Source of the DNA: Saliphagus infecundisoli
GTDB taxonomy: Archaea > Halobacteriota > Halobacteria > Halobacteriales > Natrialbaceae
Assembly (NCBI RefSeq): GCF_020177375.1
Contig: NZ_JAIWHV010000012.1
Span: forward strand, 24,089 to 88,088
Reading direction: 5' to 3'
Length of the DNA stretch: 64,000 bases
A program made the position numbers and the translations under genes. Positions 25,817 through 34,078 of this stretch are shown here, in pieces (position 1 is the first letter of the stretch; every line of letters begins with the position of its first letter). The notes beneath the pieces are model-generated. The model saw nothing but the letters and a program-made list of their open reading frames with translations. It had not been told where the DNA came from and made no database searches.

Positions 25817-26107
25817 CTAGAACCCGCGACGAGGGGTGTGGCTACCTCGGGACTGGCGAACCCGGGACGCGAGGTCGATGCCATCCGACCGGAGATACCA
25901 GACGACCGAGAGGACGAACAGCGCCGTCACGAACACGCTTACCAGCACCGTGTTCACCGCGAACGGGACGAAGACCGACACGAGGCTGATCCCGGCGCCG
26001 TTGACGAACAACAGTGAGCCCAGACCGATGAGGCCGGCGTTCAGGGCGTGGACTGGTTCTCCTGCTGGCGACCCGTCACGGCGCGGGCGTCGGGCAGGTG
26101 ACTCCAT
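25817..26107 (-). CDS. small two-helix membrane protein
   Basis: A 96-residue protein. After a polar Arg/Pro-rich N-terminus, two hydrophobic segments follow (about residues 24-47, ALNAGLIGLGSLLFVNGAGI, and 50-72, FVPFAVNTVLVSVFVTALFV), then a basic tail. No family is recognised. The start at 26107 is picked because the extension to 26299 has shadow-like composition. Codon usage is GC-ending as in neighbours. Uncertain, but two well-formed membrane segments on the coding strand support it. Confidence 0.5.
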   Translation of the reverse strand: MESPARRPRRDGSPAGEPVHALNAGLIGLGSLLFVNGAGISLVSVFVPFAVNTVLVSVFVTALFVLSVVWYLRSDGIDLASRVRQSRGSHTPRRGF

Positions 26108-26462
26108 ACCTCCGCGTCGTATCCACCCCATAAAAAACCCGGTCAGACGGCCGTCAGACGCAAGCCCGGTGTACATGGGCGGATCGAGCGTCTGGACGGA
26201 TCGGCTCCGGAAACACGCCGACCAGACGGGTCGCGACCGGGGGACGAGATCCGACACCCCCATTTCGTTCCGGACGAGTTTATCATGGTAGATTTTCATA
26301 TTTAGTTTGCAAGCAACGACTTACATATCTGTAGTACGGAGTCGGCGTGTAGAAAATGACACGGGATCCGAGACGCATCCATCGTAGCGAGGACCGCGCG
26401 GATCGGGACCGCGCGCCGATGCTCGAGATCAACCGAACGACTCCTGTGGACGCCGGTGAACG
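26108..26462. other. 355-bp intergenic region upstream of the sugar transporter
   Basis: Parts of this spacer are AT-rich (around 26280-26340, with TCATATTTAG and TTACATATCTGTAG), unlike the flanks, so it probably contains the promoter of the transporter. I see no gene. The ORFs that cross it are shadows. Confidence 0.45.
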
Positions 26463-27890
26463 ATGAACACCGTCGGCACGCTGCTCAACGCCGAACGCGA
26501 GCACAGCAGCTACGTCTACGCGATCGCGGCGATCGCGGCGCTCAACGGGTTGCTGTTCGGGTTCGACATCGGCGTCATCTCCGGGGCGCTGTTGTACATC
26601 AACGAGACGTTCGCGCTGACCCCGTTCCTCGAGGGCGTCGTCACCAGCAGCATGCTCATCGGGGCGATGATCGGCGCGGCGATCGGCGGGACCCTCTCCG
26701 ACCGGTTCGGTCGCCGGCGGGTGACGTTCGCGGGCGCCGTCGTCTTCTTCGTCGGCTCGTTCGGGATGGCGCTCTCGCCGACGCTCGCGTGGCTCGTCTT
26801 CTGGCGGGTCGTCGAGGGGGTCGCCGTCGGCGCCGCCTCGATCGTCGGCCCGCTGTTGATCGCCGAGACGGCCCCGCCGGACATCCGGGGGGCGCTTGGC
26901 TTCCTCCAGCAGCTGATGATTACCATCGGCATCCTGCTGGCCTACACCACGAACTACCTCTTCGCGCCCGACCTCTTCGGGATCATCGGCTGGCGCTGGA
27001 TGCTGCTGTTCGGGGCCGCACCCGCAGCGGTGCTCGCGATCGGGACCTACTTCCTCCCCGAGACGCCACGCTGGCTCGTCGAGAAAGGGCGGATCGACGA
27101 GGCCCGGGACGTCCTCTCGCGGCTCCGGGCGACCGACGAGATCGACGAGGAGATCGCCCGGATCCGCGAGGTCAGCGAGACCGAGGCCGAGGGCGGCCTC
27201 GCAGACCTGCTCGAACCGTGGGTCCGCCCGGCGCTCGTCGTCGGCGTGGGCCTGGCGATCATCCAGCAGTTCGCCGGCATCAACACGATCCTCTACTACG
27301 CACCGACGATCCTCACCAACATCGGCTTCGGGAACGTCGCCTCGCTCGTCGGGACCCTGGGGATCGGGGTCGTCAACGTCGTCCTGACCGCCGTCGCGAT
27401 CCTGCTGGTCGACCGCGTCGGCCGGCGACCGCTCTTGCTCGTCGGAACCGCCGGAATGGCCGTCATGCTCGGCGTGCTCGGCCTCGGCTTCTTTCTCCCC
27501 GGGCTCTCGGGAATCGTCGGCTACGTGACCCTCGGGAGCATGTTCCTCTACGTCGGCTTCTTCGCGATCAGCCTCGGCCCCGTCTTCTGGCTGATGATCT
27601 CCGAGATCTACCCGCTGCACATCCGGGGCACCGCCGAGGGCGTCGCGAGCGTCACCAACTGGGGCGCGAACTTCGTCGTCGGCCTCACCTTCCTCCCGAT
27701 GGTCGATCTGATCGGCGAGGGCTACTCCTTCTGGATCCTCGGAGCGTTCTGCGTGCTCGCCTTCTACTTCATCTACACTCGAGTTCCCGAGACGATGAAC
27801 CGCTCGTTGGAAGAGATCGAGGACGACCTCCGTGCGAACACCGCCGTCGGCGCCGACGCGGACCGAGCCAGTCCCCAGCAGACGGACTGA
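26463..27890 (+). CDS. sugar-porter family MFS transporter
   Basis: A 475-residue protein with twelve membrane segments. Sugar-porter signatures are all present: GLLFGFDIGVISGAL in the first helix, DRFGRRR after helix 2, the RVVEGVAVGAAS motif, PETPRWLVEKGR after helix 6, DRVGRRPLLL after helix 8 and a C-terminal PETMNRSLEEIE. It should import a hexose or pentose by proton or sodium symport across the cytoplasmic membrane. The substrate is not known. No regulator or catabolic gene is adjacent. Confidence 0.95.
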   Translation: MNTVGTLLNAEREHSSYVYAIAAIAALNGLLFGFDIGVISGALLYINETFALTPFLEGVVTSSMLIGAMIGAAIGGTLSDRFGRRRVTFAGAVVFFVGSFGMALSPTLAWLVFWRVVEGVAVGAASIVGPLLIAETAPPDIRGALGFLQQLMITIGILLAYTTNYLFAPDLFGIIGWRWMLLFGAAPAAVLAIGTYFLPETPRWLVEKGRIDEARDVLSRLRATDEIDEEIARIREVSETEAEGGLADLLEPWVRPALVVGVGLAIIQQFAGINTILYYAPTILTNIGFGNVASLVGTLGIGVVNVVLTAVAILLVDRVGRRPLLLVGTAGMAVMLGVLGLGFFLPGLSGIVGYVTLGSMFLYVGFFAISLGPVFWLMISEIYPLHIRGTAEGVASVTNWGANFVVGLTFLPMVDLIGEGYSFWILGAFCVLAFYFIYTRVPETMNRSLEEIEDDLRANTAVGADADRASPQQTD

Positions 27891-28068
27891 GACCGGGCCC
27901 GGTTCTCCTCTCCATGGAGACGCCCTGTTTCGCGCGGGAGGCGACGTCCGCGGCTGTCTGAACCGAGAACCCGGGCGGAACCCGCCCGAAGGAGGGTACG
28001 GGCTCGCCGACGCGCGGCTCGAGCCGGGAATCGAACGATTAACACGGCATCCGACGTACCGATCGCCA

Positions 28069-28446
28069 ATGGTCGTCGTACGGACCGCCGTCGTCCTCGC
28101 GGTCGCCGTCCTCGGCGCGCTCGCCCAGGCCGCGATCACCGTCCGCTGGTACGAACCGCCGACGATCGATGACCGCGAGCCGAACCCGCTGTTCGAGGCC
28201 GGGCTCTTCTTCGTTGTGTTCGGTGTCGCGTTCGCAGTCGCCGGCTACGCCGTGGCCGCCGCCGGGGAGTTGGTGCCACCCTATAGCCGGATCGCCCTCC
28301 TCGCACTGACCCCGATCGGCTACTACGCGGCCTACGCCTGTACCACGGGCCGCATGGGAACCGGACGCGACCGGGCGACGCGGCTGATGGGTGCCGTCAG
28401 CGGTGCCGTCGTCGGCACGTATCCGATCGTTTTGCTCGCGGTGTAG
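28069..28446 (+). CDS. conserved haloarchaeal membrane protein
   Basis: A 125-residue protein with three to four membrane helices: an N-terminal VRTAVVLAVAVLGALAQAAI, then LFFVVFGVAFAVAGYAVAAA near residue 48, ALLALTPIGYYAAYACTT near residue 78 and a C-terminal AVSGAVVGTYPIVLLAV. An RWYEPPTIDDREPNPLFEAG loop links the first two helices. Function unknown. It follows the sugar transporter by 178 bases and may be independent. Confidence 0.7.
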   Translation: MVVVRTAVVLAVAVLGALAQAAITVRWYEPPTIDDREPNPLFEAGLFFVVFGVAFAVAGYAVAAAGELVPPYSRIALLALTPIGYYAAYACTTGRMGTGRDRATRLMGAVSGAVVGTYPIVLLAV

Positions 28447-28998
28447 ACCCTGGCCGCATCGGGTCTCTCGAGTCGATCTTCGCTCTCGCACGGACGGCAG
28501 ATCGCGAACTGACCGACTCGGGCGTGGTTTTTCAGGCTCGGAAAACGCTCACGGGGGATATTACGCCTGTCATCCAAAGCGAGAACTGCCGGCACGGTGA
28601 CCATCCTCGTGAGCCCGTCGGCAAGCCACTCTCTCGCGATCTGCCGTCTCTCCTCTGGGACGGCGGAACTCGCATCGAACTCGACGAGGGCCCGCCGAGG
28701 GCCGAGTCGGTCCGAGAGCGAAACGACCCCACCGGACGACCTTCGGGTTCGTACGAAGAAATGAACCCTGGAGAGCGCCGATTGCCGGTAGAGCGGCGGG
28801 AAGAGGCAGGGTCGTGGGATTCTGACTCGGTCGTTTCGCCTCACTCACACCCTGTTCGAATCCTGGCTCATGTAGCGAACTCGCCGCTCACGGGTTTGCT
28901 CGCGCCGCAAAAACACGGATTCGCCGGGACTGAGCAACGGGAAGCGTTTGCTCGGTACGGCGAGTTCACGACTGAGCGAGTGAAACGAAGTGAAGAAG
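28447..28998. other. 552-bp region with a possible degenerate gene on the minus strand
   Basis: On the reverse strand between about 28440 and 28730 one frame reads like protein: RRALVEFDASSAVPEERRQI, then AREWLADGLTRMVTVPAVLA, then ERFPSLKNHARVGQFAICRP, with mixed hydrophobic and acidic residues. No start codon lies directly before it and the frame then overlaps the membrane gene at 28069-28446. It may be the remains of a gene or an ORF with an unseen frameshift. The part next to the tRNA (28840-28998) holds direct and inverted short repeats and nothing I recognise. Confidence 0.35.
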
Positions 28999-29070
28999 TG
29001 GACTCGCCGGGATTTGAACCCGGGGCCTCTCCCATGCCAAGGGAGTGATCTACCACTGATCTACGAGCCC
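28999..29070 (-). tRNA. tRNA-Ala (anticodon GGC)
   Basis: The reverse strand folds as a cloverleaf of 72 bases: acceptor GGGCTCG with CGAGTCC, anticodon stem CTCCC/GGGAG around loop TTGGCAT (anticodon GGC, reading GCC), T stem CCGGG/CCCGG with TTCAAAT loop, discriminator A. The G3-U70 pair, the identity mark for alanine, is present. No CCA is encoded and no intron is seen. Confidence 0.97.
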
Positions 29071-29292
29071 GCATCCCTTCGTTCCCCTCGGGTCCAGATA
29101 AACCCCTCGAAAACCGGCCGCACCGACAGCTCCGACGCCGTGTAGAAACCCTTTAGTCCGCGACGGCAGAACGGACGGTGGGAAGCGCACGGCCGCAAAT
29201 CCGACTCGCTGCCGTTGGCAGCTTGGGATTGCGGAAGTGCACCGGTCCACCCGGACCGACGACAGCGGTCAGTGCGGTTCCTATCCTCACTA

Positions 29293-29760
29293 ATGGCACG
29301 AATGCATACCCGCCGTCGGGGCTCGTCCGGTTCGGACAGACCCACGGCAGACGAACCGCCGGAGTGGAGCGACGTAGACAGCGACGCGATCGAAGACCGG
29401 GTCGTCGAGCTCGCCGAGCAGGGCCATGACCCGAGCCAGATCGGGATGAAACTGCGCGACGAGGGCGTCACCGGAACCCCGATCCCGGACGTCAAACTCG
29501 CGACCGGAAAGAAGGTCGGCGAGATCTTGGCGGAAAACGACGCCTCGCCCGCCCTCCCCGAGGATCTCCGGAACCTGATGGAGCAGGCAGTCCGCCTGCG
29601 CGAGCACGTTCGGGAGAACGGCCAGGACTACCAGAACAAGCGCGCGCTCCAGAACACCGAGTCAAAGGTGCGTCGTCTAGTCGACTACTACCGCGGCGAT
29701 GAGATCGACCCCGAGTTCACGTACACCTACGAGGTCGCGGCGGACCTCTTAGAGGAGTAG
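29293..29760 (+). CDS. rps15: 30S ribosomal protein S15
   Basis: A 155-residue archaeal S15 (S13e type), longer than bacterial S15. Recognisable parts are ARMHTRRRGSSGSDRP at the N-terminus, GHDPSQIGMKLRDEGVTG near residue 45 and the conserved RALQNTESKVRRLVDYYR near residue 118. It binds 16S rRNA in the platform of the small subunit. It heads the operon rps15, recJ-like, pcc1, rps3ae. Start chosen at 29293 (MARMHT), the family start. Confidence 0.96.
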   Translation: MARMHTRRRGSSGSDRPTADEPPEWSDVDSDAIEDRVVELAEQGHDPSQIGMKLRDEGVTGTPIPDVKLATGKKVGEILAENDASPALPEDLRNLMEQAVRLREHVRENGQDYQNKRALQNTESKVRRLVDYYRGDEIDPEFTYTYEVAADLLEE

Positions 29761-29767
29761 CCACCGA

Positions 29768-30901
29768 ATGACCGCGACTCGCGCCGCCGTCGAGGCCGAC
29801 ACCGGGCTCGCCGCCGCCATCGAGAGCGCCGGCTTCGTCCGCGTGCTCGCCCGGGCCGACGGCGACGCGGTGGCCGCGAGCGGTCTGCTCGCGCGGGCGC
29901 TGGCCGACCGCGCGATTCCCTACCAGGTTTCGGTCGCCCCGACGGTCGCCGACCGGACGGCCCGCCTCGAGAGCGACGGAGACGACGTGACCGTCGTCGT
30001 CGGTGACGGCCCCGAGAGCAGCCACCGGCTGGCGCCCGAAGGCTCCGCGACGCCGCGGGCCTGCGAACTCGTCGCCGATCTCGGAAGCGAGCCGGAGCCG
30101 ATCCTCGCACTCGCGGGAGCGGCGGCGGCCGGGATCGATCCCGAAAGCGGGGAACTCGCCCGGCTTCGCGAGTCTACCGTCGACGACGGGCTGATCGAGC
30201 CCCGTCCGGGGATCGCGACGCCGACCGACGCCACCGACGCTCTGGCCCACACGACGCTGTGTCGGGGCCCGTGGTCGGGCGATTCCGACGCCGCCGAGTC
30301 GCTGGTCGAAGCGGCCGGCGGGGAGCCGACCGCGACGGCCTCCGCGGTGGCCATCGACGCCGTCGGAGGGGAGGCCTCTCGACGGGCGGCCCACGCGGTC
30401 GAGCGGGTCCTGCGACCGGCCCGGATCGCCGGCGACCACCCCTTCGCGACCGTCGAGGGCTACGCGGACGTCCTCCGTGCGCTCGCACGGACGACCCCGG
30501 GTCTGGGCGTCGCGCTCGCTGCCGGGAATCCCGGCCGCGTCCGCGAGGCGGCCCTCGAAACCTGGCGCGAGCACGGTCGGCGGGCCCACGCGGCCCTCGA
30601 CCGTGGGGCGACGCGCCGGTACGACGGGCTGGTCGTCGTCGAGACCGACGACGCAGTCGAGGCAGTCGCCGGGATTGCCGCCGACTACCGTTCGCCCGAG
30701 CCCACGGTGTTAGCGATCGACGGGGAGAACGGCGAAGCCGCACTCGCGACGACGGAGGCGCGCCCGCTCGGAGAGCCACTCGCGGCTGCAGCAAAAGAGC
30801 TCGGCGCGGGGAACGCCTACGACGTGGGTCCCCGCCGGGGCTACCTCCGGATCGAGGGCGACCGGGACGCGGTCGTAACCGCCGTGCGGGGGGCACTATG
30901 A
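29768..30901 (+). CDS. RecJ-like/Cdc45-like protein with degenerate active site
   Basis: A 377-residue protein at the place where haloarchaea keep a RecJ paralogue between rps15 and pcc1. The fold pattern fits a DHH protein, but motif I reads RVLARADGDAVAASGLLARA: the His that should precede the Asp pair is not there, and the later DHH motif is missing (VVVGDGPESSH replaces it). The DHHA1-like C-terminus has a LGAGNAYDVGPRRGYLRIEG stretch. It is probably not a nuclease, more like a structural partner of the type proposed for archaeal Cdc45-like RecJ proteins. It starts 8 bases after S15 and overlaps pcc1 by 4. Confidence 0.82.
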   Translation: MTATRAAVEADTGLAAAIESAGFVRVLARADGDAVAASGLLARALADRAIPYQVSVAPTVADRTARLESDGDDVTVVVGDGPESSHRLAPEGSATPRACELVADLGSEPEPILALAGAAAAGIDPESGELARLRESTVDDGLIEPRPGIATPTDATDALAHTTLCRGPWSGDSDAAESLVEAAGGEPTATASAVAIDAVGGEASRRAAHAVERVLRPARIAGDHPFATVEGYADVLRALARTTPGLGVALAAGNPGRVREAALETWREHGRRAHAALDRGATRRYDGLVVVETDDAVEAVAGIAADYRSPEPTVLAIDGENGEAALATTEARPLGEPLAAAAKELGAGNAYDVGPRRGYLRIEGDRDAVVTAVRGAL

Positions 30902-31188
30902 CCGGCCACGAACGCGCCCGCGCGACGATCCGGACGGCCCACGAGGACGGCGAGACGATCGCCGCCGCGATCGCGCCCGACAACACCGCGGAGATGGAGA
31001 CCACAGTCGAAGGAAGGGAGGTCCAGACGCGGATCGCCCGCGACTCGACGGCCGGCCTGCGCTCGACGACCGACGACTACGTCGTCAACCTCGCGGTAGC
31101 CATCGAGACGGTCGCGCTCGCTGACGGCACCGACGAGAGCGAAGAATCGAACGACGGAACGACCGCGGCAGACGATACACAATCATGA
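30898..31188 (+). CDS. pcc1: KEOPS complex subunit Pcc1
   Basis: A 96-residue protein that starts on an ATGA overlap with the previous gene. ARATIRTAHEDGETIAAAIA (about residues 7-26) and a later VNLAVAIETVAL match Pcc1, the small dimerising subunit of the KEOPS complex that makes N6-threonylcarbamoyladenosine in tRNAs decoding ANN codons. The C-terminal 20 residues are an acidic tail. The gene also overlaps the start of rps3ae by 4 bases, so all four genes of this group are translationally coupled. Confidence 0.9.
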   Translation: MTGHERARATIRTAHEDGETIAAAIAPDNTAEMETTVEGREVQTRIARDSTAGLRSTTDDYVVNLAVAIETVALADGTDESEESNDGTTAADDTQS

Positions 31189-31811
31189 GCGAACGATCGG
31201 TTTCACGATCCAGACAGGAGAAGCGATGGTACACCGTGCTCGCCCCCGAGCAGTTCGACCGGGCTGAGCTCGGCGAAACGCCAGCTGACGAGCCCGAGCA
31301 GGTCTACGACCGGACGATCGAGACCACGCTCGGCGAACTGACCAACGACGCGAGCGAGAACAACACGAAGCTCACGTTCCGGATCACGGACGTCGGCAGC
31401 GACGCGGCCTACACCGAGTTCGAGCGCCACGCGCTCGCCAGGGACTACCTCCGCTCGCTGGTCCGCCGTGGCGCCTCGAAGGTCGAGGCCTACGTCACCG
31501 TCCTCACCACGGACGACTACCGGGTCCAGATCCAGCCCGTCGCCTTCACGACCAAGAAGGCCGACGCGAGCCAGGAGAAGGCGATCCGCGAGAAGATGGT
31601 CGAGATGGTCGAGGAAGCCGCCGCCGAGCGGACCTTCGATTCGCTGATCGACAGCGTCGTCGAGGGGCGACTCTCCTCGGGGATCTACGGCGAGGCGAAG
31701 ACGATCTATCCGCTTCGCCGCGTCGAGATCCAGAAGACGACCCTCGAGGCCCACCCCGAGGAGGTCGCCGAGGAAGAGGAGACCGCAGTCGAGGTCGACG
31801 ACTCCGAATAA
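31185..31811 (+). CDS. rps3ae: 30S ribosomal protein S3Ae
   Basis: A 208-residue S3Ae (eS1), an archaeal and eukaryotic small-subunit protein near the mRNA exit. Signs are RQEKRWYTVLAPEQFDRAEL at the N-terminus, NNTKLTFRITDVGSDAAYTE near residue 62 and IYPLRRVEIQKTTLEAHPEE near the end. It is the last gene of the rps15 operon. The C-terminus is acidic, as usual in haloarchaea. Confidence 0.96.
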   Translation: MSERSVSRSRQEKRWYTVLAPEQFDRAELGETPADEPEQVYDRTIETTLGELTNDASENNTKLTFRITDVGSDAAYTEFERHALARDYLRSLVRRGASKVEAYVTVLTTDDYRVQIQPVAFTTKKADASQEKAIREKMVEMVEEAAAERTFDSLIDSVVEGRLSSGIYGEAKTIYPLRRVEIQKTTLEAHPEEVAEEEETAVEVDDSE

Positions 31812-31856
31812 GCGGTTTTTCGAGTTCTTCGATCTCCGGGACGAGTACCAGCGGCG

Positions 31857-32291
31857 TCACTCGACCACGACGACCGTCCCGACCATCCCGGCGCCGACGT
31901 GAGGGATGCAGATGTAGTCGTACGTCCCCGGAACCTCGAAGGTGTGGCCGTAGGTCCCGCGGGGCTCGAGGCGACCCCCGCGGGAGTCGCGCCAGGCCTC
32001 GCGGGCAGCGTCCTCGCCGTCGAAGCCGCCGGTCGCGAAGTAGTCAGCGCCCTCGGGGAGGGAACCCTCGAGGGCGGTGATGGTGTGATCGGCACCGCTC
32101 GTGTTCTTCCAGACGACCCGGTCGCCGACGCTCGCCTCGTACTCGGCAGGATCGAACGCGTTGCGAGACATTCCGACCTCGTACTCCTCGCCGCCGGAGA
32201 GGCGTTCGCCGACGTCGGCGAGGGTCGTACAGCCCGCGAGGGCGATCGAGGACGCGCCAGCGAGCGCCCCGAGGTAGCCACGCCGGTCCAT
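31857..32291 (-). CDS. halocyanin-like blue copper lipoprotein
   Basis: A 144-residue secreted cupredoxin. The N-terminus carries RRGYLGALAGASSIALAGCT, a Tat signal with lipobox (Cys at about residue 21). The copper ligands are His in GADHTITAL (about 69), Cys and His in YDYICIPHVGAGM and the Met at its end. It should act as a membrane-anchored one-electron carrier on the outer face. Another halocyanin with a different layout lies at 46720-47382. Confidence 0.9.
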   Translation of the reverse strand: MDRRGYLGALAGASSIALAGCTTLADVGERLSGGEEYEVGMSRNAFDPAEYEASVGDRVVWKNTSGADHTITALEGSLPEGADYFATGGFDGEDAAREAWRDSRGGRLEPRGTYGHTFEVPGTYDYICIPHVGAGMVGTVVVVE

Positions 32292-32379
32292 ATCGGAGGT
32301 TGGGACGAGCGCGATATAACGGCCGTGGTTCGGACGCCGGTCTCGCTCGAGAACTGGGCAGTGGAGACGAGGTCGCGTA

Positions 32380-32529
32380 ACTGATCATCACGTCCGTAAA
32401 GGCCGTGATCTCGGTGCCGAACAGCGAAACGCCCTCGCCCCCACAGTGGTCCGAACACGACCTGAAGAAGAGCGCCGGGCTCGCGAGGACGAACAGTCCC
32501 CCGACGAGGAGCAACAGGCGGTTTTTCAT
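32380..32529 (-). pseudogene. 5' part of a small membrane protein, apparently truncated
   Basis: From an ATG at 32529 the reverse strand encodes a clear hydrophobic N-terminus (MKNRLLLLVGGLFVLASPAL) followed by CSDHCGGEGVSLFGTEITAF, which looks like a true small membrane protein. After about residue 50 the frame changes to Arg/Pro-rich sequence antisense to nothing useful and overlaps the halocyanin gene in another frame. This suggests the second half was lost. The rest of the 32292-32736 spacer shows no other gene. The alternative, a complete gene of this odd form, cannot be excluded. Confidence 0.35.
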
Positions 32530-32736
32530 CCTTTCGGAAGGTTCGTGTCAATCCAGATAAAACCCGTGCCGCCCGGCGGGCACGTACGGTGTCGAACGGT
32601 CCGTTCTCGAGGGCGAAGGGGTCCCGCGGCGAGCGTCGAACACCCTCCCGGACATGGAAACGCTTAGGAGCGTCCTGGTCCGAACCCCTCCCATGAACGC
32701 GGCTACGAGCACGTCGGCGTCCGGCCGGGTGAACCC

Positions 32737-34053
32737 ATGAGCGACGAACCGGACGGGGACGACGGAGCCGACGCGGACGCCGGGGAAAACGGCGAGAACG
32801 GCGCGAGCGAGGGAGGGGTCGAACCCCTCCAGGAACGGACCGAGGAGCTCCGCGAGCGCCTCGAGAGCGCCGAGACCGAGAGCGACCTCGACGAGATCGA
32901 GACCGAACTCGAGGCGATCGAGGCCGACTTAGAGCCGCTCGTCGAGGCCGAAGCGGAGGACGCCGAGGAGGGAGACGACGAGGACGAAGAGGGCCCCGCA
33001 ACGACGCTTTCGAGCGACCTCGAGACCCTCGGGACCGACCTCGAGGAGTCCAGAGGACCGTACGCCGAGGACGTCGTCCGGGAACTCGACGAGGCCACCG
33101 AGGAGGTCGCCGAGACCCGCTGGACCGACCAGGGCGAGGCCGAACTCGAGGCGGCAGTCGAGGCCTACGTCGCCGAGGTCGAGGAGTTGCTCGCGGGCGA
33201 GGAGAGCGTCGAGGGGATCGAGGACGCCGAAACCTTAGACACCGTCGAACGGCTCACCGCCCAGCTCGAGGCGGTCGGGAGCGCGATCGAAGCCGCAGAC
33301 CTCGATCCCGACGAGGACGGCGAGACGCTCGCCGGGCTGGTCGAGGCGACCGAGGAGCTTCGGGCGGCGATCGAGGACGCCCAGACCTGGGACGACCTCT
33401 CCGTGCGCGAACAGCTCGACGCCCAGGGCTACTACGACGTCCTCTCACACAACAAGGACTACCCCCCCGAGTGGGGCGCGCTGAAGGTCCACGAGAAGCA
33501 GGGCAACGTCGAGATGGTCCTGCTCGCCCTCGAGACCTTCGAGTCCGACTTCATGGAGGAACACGCCCTCGAAGCCCTCGAACGGATGGGCGACGAGGCC
33601 GCCCTGGAGACGATGGCCGGGCGCGCCGAGAAGCGAAATCGGCCCGCGATCCGGATCCTCGGGAAGATCGGCGTCGCCGACGAGGCCGTCGTCGAGACCC
33701 TCACCGAATACATCGACGCCGACTCCGACCCCCTCCTCCAGAAGGTCACCTTCCGCGCGTTGGGAGAGATGGGCAGCGAGGCGGCCGTCCAGCCGCTTGC
33801 GAACAAGCTCCTGGCCGACGATCCCGACACCCGGAGCCGGGCCGCCCGCGCGCTCGGACTGATCGGCGACACCCGGACGATCGATCCCCTCGCGGACGTC
33901 GTCGCCGACGACGAGGAAGACACCGTCCGGGCCAGCGCCGCCTGGGCCCTGAACCGGATCGGCACCGAGGAGGCTCTCGACGCGCTCGGCGAGTACGACG
34001 ACGACCGCTCGTACCTCGTCCAGTCCGAGGCCGAGCGCGCGGCACAGGTTTAA
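32737..34053 (+). CDS. HEAT-repeat protein with acidic coiled-coil N-terminus
   Basis: A 438-residue cytoplasmic protein. Residues 1-240 are very acidic and helical, with heptad-like stretches (TEELRERLESAETESDLDEI), probably a coiled coil. Residues about 245-435 contain five to six HEAT repeats of the PBS-lyase type: MGSEAAVQPLANKLLADDPD, TRSRAARALGLIGDTRTIDP and VRASAAWALNRIGTEEALDA. Such repeats bind partner proteins. It has no catalytic motif. The role is unknown. The next gene, a PLD-like protein, begins 25 bases later and may share its transcript. Confidence 0.87.
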   Translation: MSDEPDGDDGADADAGENGENGASEGGVEPLQERTEELRERLESAETESDLDEIETELEAIEADLEPLVEAEAEDAEEGDDEDEEGPATTLSSDLETLGTDLEESRGPYAEDVVRELDEATEEVAETRWTDQGEAELEAAVEAYVAEVEELLAGEESVEGIEDAETLDTVERLTAQLEAVGSAIEAADLDPDEDGETLAGLVEATEELRAAIEDAQTWDDLSVREQLDAQGYYDVLSHNKDYPPEWGALKVHEKQGNVEMVLLALETFESDFMEEHALEALERMGDEAALETMAGRAEKRNRPAIRILGKIGVADEAVVETLTEYIDADSDPLLQKVTFRALGEMGSEAAVQPLANKLLADDPDTRSRAARALGLIGDTRTIDPLADVVADDEEDTVRASAAWALNRIGTEEALDALGEYDDDRSYLVQSEAERAAQV

Positions 34054-34078
34054 ATAGGGGAACGCGCCAGACCCGGCG

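Noticed and set aside
28868..29074. 68-codon ORF covering the tRNA-Ala
   Set aside because: It reads through the tRNA cloverleaf; the RNA structure with G3-U70 is far stronger evidence than the ORF.
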